From an uncultured beta proteobacterium (lineage in GTDB: Bacteria; Pseudomonadota; Gammaproteobacteria; Burkholderiales; Burkholderiaceae_C), in assembly GCA_903834645.1 (NCBI GenBank), contig CAILKA010000088.1, forward strand, positions 1-9,042: a stretch of DNA of 9,042 nt, given 5' to 3'. The position numbers were made by a program, and so were the translations under genes. Positions 6,152 through 9,042 of the stretch are shown piece by piece. Under the pieces are notes generated by a model. It was not told the origin of the DNA, ran no database searches, and saw only the letters and a list, made by a program, of their open reading frames with translations. Numbering within the stretch: position 1 is the first letter of the stretch; each line of letters opens with the position of its first letter.

Positions 6152-7576
6152 GTGAACATCGTCATCCTGGGGGCGGGGCGCGTGGGCGAGAGCGTCGCCG
6201 AGAGCCTCGTGTCCGAGCGCAACGACATCACGGTGGTGGACACCGACCCGCTGCGGCTGCAGGCGCTGCAGGAGCGGCTGGACTTGCGCACCGTGGCTGG
6301 AAACGGCGTGCTGCCTTCCGTGATGCGCGAAGCCGGCGTGGCCGATGCCGAGCTCTTCATCGCCTGCGCCCCGATGGACGAGACCAACCTCGTGGCCTGC
6401 AAGGTGGCACACGACGTGTTCCAGGTGCCCACCACGATCGCCCGGCTGCGCTCGGCCGAGTACCAGGATGATGCCGGGTTGCTCGACCGCAGCGGCTTTG
6501 CCGTGAGCCACGTGATCTGCCCCGAGGAGAGCGTGACGCGCTACGTGCGCAAGCTCATCGACTACCCCGAGGCGCTGCAGGTGCTGGAGTTCGCCCATGG
6601 CCTGGTGAGCCTGATCGCGGTGCGTGCCGAGTCCGGGGGCGCGCTCGTGGGCAGGAGCCTGGCGGACATCCCGGCGCTGATGCAGGGCCGCGACGTACGC
6701 ATCGTGGCCATCTACCGCCAGGACCAGGCGCTCACGGAGCTCGCCGGCGTCACCCGCATCCACCCGGGAGACGAAGTTTTTGTGCTGGCTGCCACACAGG
6801 ACATCCGTGCCGTGCTCGGCGCGCTGCACAAGGTGGACCGCCCGGTGCGCCGCGTCATGGTGGCTGGCGGCGGCAAGGTCGGGCTGCGCCTGGTGCGCCA
6901 GATCCACGAGACGCTGCAGGTCAAGGTCATCGAGACCGACCGCCGGCGCTGCGACTACCTGGCCAGCCAGCTGCCCTCCGACGTGCTGGTGCTCAACGGC
7001 GACTCCACCGACGAGGCGCTGATGGGGCAGGAGAACGTGCAGGACATGGACCTCTTCGTGGCGCTGACCAGCGACGACGAGGACAACATCCTGGCCAGCC
7101 TGCTGGCCAAGCGCCTGGGAGCGCGGCGCGTGCTGGCCCTCATCAACCGCAAGGCCTATGTCGACATCGTGCAGGGCACCCAGATCGACATCGCGGTCTC
7201 GCCCAGCCAGGCGGTGATCGGGGAGCTGCTCGCGCATGTGCGTCGCGGCGACATCGAGGCCGTGCACTCGCTGCGCCGCGGCGCGGCCGAGGCGCTGGAG
7301 GGCGTGGTGCGCGGCGACCGCAAGACGAGCCGCATGGCCGGCCGCCGCGTGGACGAGCTCGGGTTGCCCGCTGGCGCACAGCTCGGCGCGATCGTGCGCG
7401 GGCTGCACCGCCCCGACGGCTCCGAGGCCCCGGACGAGACAGGGGCGCATGTGATCATCCCGCACCACGACACCGTCATCCAGAGCCTGGACCATGTCGT
7501 CATCTTCGTGCCGCGCAAGAGCATGGTGCGCGAGGTGGAGCGGCTGTTTCAGGTGAGCGCGACCTTCCTCTTCTGA
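6152..7576 (+). CDS. trkA: Trk system potassium uptake regulatory subunit TrkA
   Basis: 474 residues from GTG 6152 to TGA 7576; E. coli TrkA has 458. TrkA is the cytosolic, nucleotide-binding ring that gates the TrkH K+ channel in response to NAD(H) and ATP/ADP (family knowledge). The sequence shows two tandem RCK units. The first Rossmann half has GAGRVG at 7-12 and acidic Asp30 after the second strand; its RCK_C part spans about 140-225. The second half begins RRVMVAGGGKVG (233-244) with Glu261 in VIETD, followed by the RCK_C segment about 375-458. GTG is chosen because it gives the standard MNIVILGAGRVG start and no other in-frame start nearby fits. No Shine-Dalgarno is evident, so translation probably depends on coupling to the VOC gene one base upstream. 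No damage is seen. trkH follows after 62 bases. Confidence 0.96.
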   Translation: MNIVILGAGRVGESVAESLVSERNDITVVDTDPLRLQALQERLDLRTVAGNGVLPSVMREAGVADAELFIACAPMDETNLVACKVAHDVFQVPTTIARLRSAEYQDDAGLLDRSGFAVSHVICPEESVTRYVRKLIDYPEALQVLEFAHGLVSLIAVRAESGGALVGRSLADIPALMQGRDVRIVAIYRQDQALTELAGVTRIHPGDEVFVLAATQDIRAVLGALHKVDRPVRRVMVAGGGKVGLRLVRQIHETLQVKVIETDRRRCDYLASQLPSDVLVLNGDSTDEALMGQENVQDMDLFVALTSDDEDNILASLLAKRLGARRVLALINRKAYVDIVQGTQIDIAVSPSQAVIGELLAHVRRGDIEAVHSLRRGAAEALEGVVRGDRKTSRMAGRRVDELGLPAGAQLGAIVRGLHRPDGSEAPDETGAHVIIPHHDTVIQSLDHVVIFVPRKSMVREVERLFQVSATFLF

Positions 7577-7638
7577 GGACGCGCCGACCACCTCTGCTGC
7601 GCTCCCGCTGCTCCACCGGCTCCGCTCACTGCATCCCC

Positions 7639-9042
7639 ATGGGTCCGCTTGCCGTCGTCGCGCTCATCGGCCGGATGGTGCTGCTGTTCGCGCTGCTGAT
7701 GCTCGTGCCGCTGGCGTTTGCGCTGGCTGGCCCCGACCCGGCTCAGGATGCCTTCCTCACCGCTGCCGCGGTCACGGTACTGTGCGGGGCGCTGATGAGC
7801 GTAGCCACACGGCGATTCCGGCGCGAGCTGCGCCCGCGGGACGGCTTCCTGCTCGTGGGGCTGACGTGGCTGGTGCTGCCGGCTTTCGGTGCGCTGCCCT
7901 TGATGCTGGCGCTGCCCGGGCTGAGCCTGACGGACGCCTACTTCGAAGCGATGTCGGCCTTCACGGCCACCGGAGCCACCGTGCTCACCGGGCTCGACAC
8001 GATGCCCCTGTCGGTCAACGTGTGGCGCTGCTTCATGCAGTTCGTGGGCGGCCTGGGAATCATCGTGCTGGCGGTGGCCATCCTGCCGCTGCTGGGCGTG
8101 GGCGGCAGCCAGCTCTTCAAGGCCGAGATCACGGGCCCGATGAAGGACCAGAAGCTCACCCCGCGCATCGCCGACACCGCGCGCATGATCTGGGTGGCCT
8201 ACGTGGGGCTCGGGCTGGCCTGCCTGCTGGCCTACCGCTGGGCCGGCATGAGCTGGATCGACGCCTTCCTGCACATGTGCGCGACCGTGAGCCTGGGAGG
8301 CTTCTCGTCGCACGACCAGAGCTTCGGCTACTGGGACTCGCCCCTCATCGAAGGGGTGGCCATCGTCTTCATGGTGCTGGCCGGCGTGAACCTCGTGCTC
8401 TACGTGATGGCCTGGCAGCGTCGCTCACTCGCGCCGCTGCTGCGCAACGTGGAGGTGCTGGCCTTCTACGGGGTGCTGGTTGGCAGCATCGCCCTGATCA
8501 CGGGCTTTCTCCTTGCCCAGGGTGCCTACGAGGACTGGCTGCAGGCCCTGCGCCACACGGCCTTCCACGTCGTCTCGGTGGCCACCACGACAGGATTTGC
8601 CTCGCATGATTACGCGCAGTGGCCCCTCTTTGCCCCCATGCTGATGATCCTGCTGGGGTGCCTGGCCACCTGCGCCGGCTCCACCGGCGGAGGCATCAAG
8701 ATGGTGCGGCTGCTGATCCTGCTGGCGCAGGCGCGGCGCGAGATGGCACGCATCCTGCACCCGCGTGCCGTCAACCCGGTGGTGCTCGGCGGGCGTGCCA
8801 TTCCGGACGCCACGATCCAGGCTGTGCTCGCCTTCATGATCACCTATGGCGTCACCATCGTCGTGCTGACGATGGTGCTGCTGTTCAGCGGGATGGAGCC
8901 CATCACAGCCTTCACGGCGGTCGTGGCCTGCGTGAATAACATCGGCCCGGGGCTCGGTGACGTCGGGCCGGCCGTCAACTACGCGGGCCTCACCCACTTC
9001 CAGACCTGGGTGTGCACCTTTGCCATGCTGCTCGGGCGGCTC
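7639..9042 (+). CDS. trkH: Trk system potassium uptake channel subunit TrkH, C-terminus cut by window edge
   Basis: 468 residues are visible from ATG 7639 and no stop is reached. E. coli TrkH has 483, so roughly 15 residues are missing. The inner-membrane protein has four channel-like repeats. The four selectivity-filter turns are present: TATGA around Gly112, TVSLG at Gly220, ATTTG at Gly319 and NNIG at Gly436. The glycine-rich AGSTGGGIK segment (346-354) matches the intramembrane gating loop of the third repeat. Partnering with the two-RCK TrkA directly upstream supports Trk rather than Ktr type. The start aligns with the E. coli N-terminus; no clear ribosome binding site precedes it. The 62-base gap after trkA (7577-7638) shows no terminator or promoter, so the genes are probably one transcript. 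Confidence 0.95.
   Translation, partial: MGPLAVVALIGRMVLLFALLMLVPLAFALAGPDPAQDAFLTAAAVTVLCGALMSVATRRFRRELRPRDGFLLVGLTWLVLPAFGALPLMLALPGLSLTDAYFEAMSAFTATGATVLTGLDTMPLSVNVWRCFMQFVGGLGIIVLAVAILPLLGVGGSQLFKAEITGPMKDQKLTPRIADTARMIWVAYVGLGLACLLAYRWAGMSWIDAFLHMCATVSLGGFSSHDQSFGYWDSPLIEGVAIVFMVLAGVNLVLYVMAWQRRSLAPLLRNVEVLAFYGVLVGSIALITGFLLAQGAYEDWLQALRHTAFHVVSVATTTGFASHDYAQWPLFAPMLMILLGCLATCAGSTGGGIKMVRLLILLAQARREMARILHPRAVNPVVLGGRAIPDATIQAVLAFMITYGVTIVVLTMVLLFSGMEPITAFTAVVACVNNIGPGLGDVGPAVNYAGLTHFQTWVCTFAMLLGRL

Noticed and set aside
6107..7591. 494-codon minus-strand frame opposite trkA
   Set aside because: It covers trkA almost exactly, is His/Ala/Gln-rich low-complexity-like sequence, and trkA on the plus strand has full family motifs.
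7782..8609. 275-codon plus-strand frame inside trkH
   Set aside because: Arg/Gly/Ala-rich shadow of trkH in another frame; the trkH frame shows all four selectivity-filter motifs and is open to the window end.

Overview
The window looks like chromosomal DNA of a high-GC Gram-negative bacterium, by eye roughly two thirds G+C with third codon positions nearly always G or C. Codon style and the TrkA/TrkH and extradiol-dioxygenase-like sequences fit a betaproteobacterium of the order Burkholderiales (Rubrivivax/Leptothrix/Caldimonas-like). That placement is inference from protein character, not from a search.

The left 5.5 kb (minus strand) is a tandem pair of secreted subtilisin-like (MEROPS S8) serine proteases. 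The upstream copy (5494 to 2390, 1034 aa) is complete: signal peptide, I9-like propeptide, catalytic domain with Asp172/His228/Asn344/Ser417, then six C-terminal repeats of about 80-90 residues carrying GWSGACTG-type motifs and four cysteines each. The downstream copy (2275 to beyond base 1) has the same architecture but leaves the window after its third repeat. The two copies align at a constant DNA offset of 3210 bp over the catalytic domain, so this is a gene duplication followed by divergence in repeat number and in some motif positions. They share a strand, are 114 bp apart, and could be transcribed together.

A 215-bp divergent intergenic region (5495-5709) holds an 8-bp-stem hairpin and a 12-bp palindrome but no convincing promoter.

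The right 3.3 kb (plus strand) is an apparent operon: a small VOC-fold protein resembling predicted extradiol dioxygenases (5710-6150), trkA (GTG start at 6152, one base after the previous stop) and trkH (7639 to the window edge, about 15 residues short of the usual C-terminus). TrkH is the membrane K+ channel subunit and TrkA its cytosolic nucleotide-sensing ring, so the pair forms a Trk potassium-uptake system. The role of the VOC protein beside it is unknown.

No tRNA, rRNA, CRISPR array, insertion sequence or phage gene was seen. The long open frames opposite the proteases and trkA are judged to be GC-rich shadow frames. The most unusual part of the window is the duplicated protease pair with its cysteine-rich modular tail. 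It is a variation on known families, not a clearly new system.
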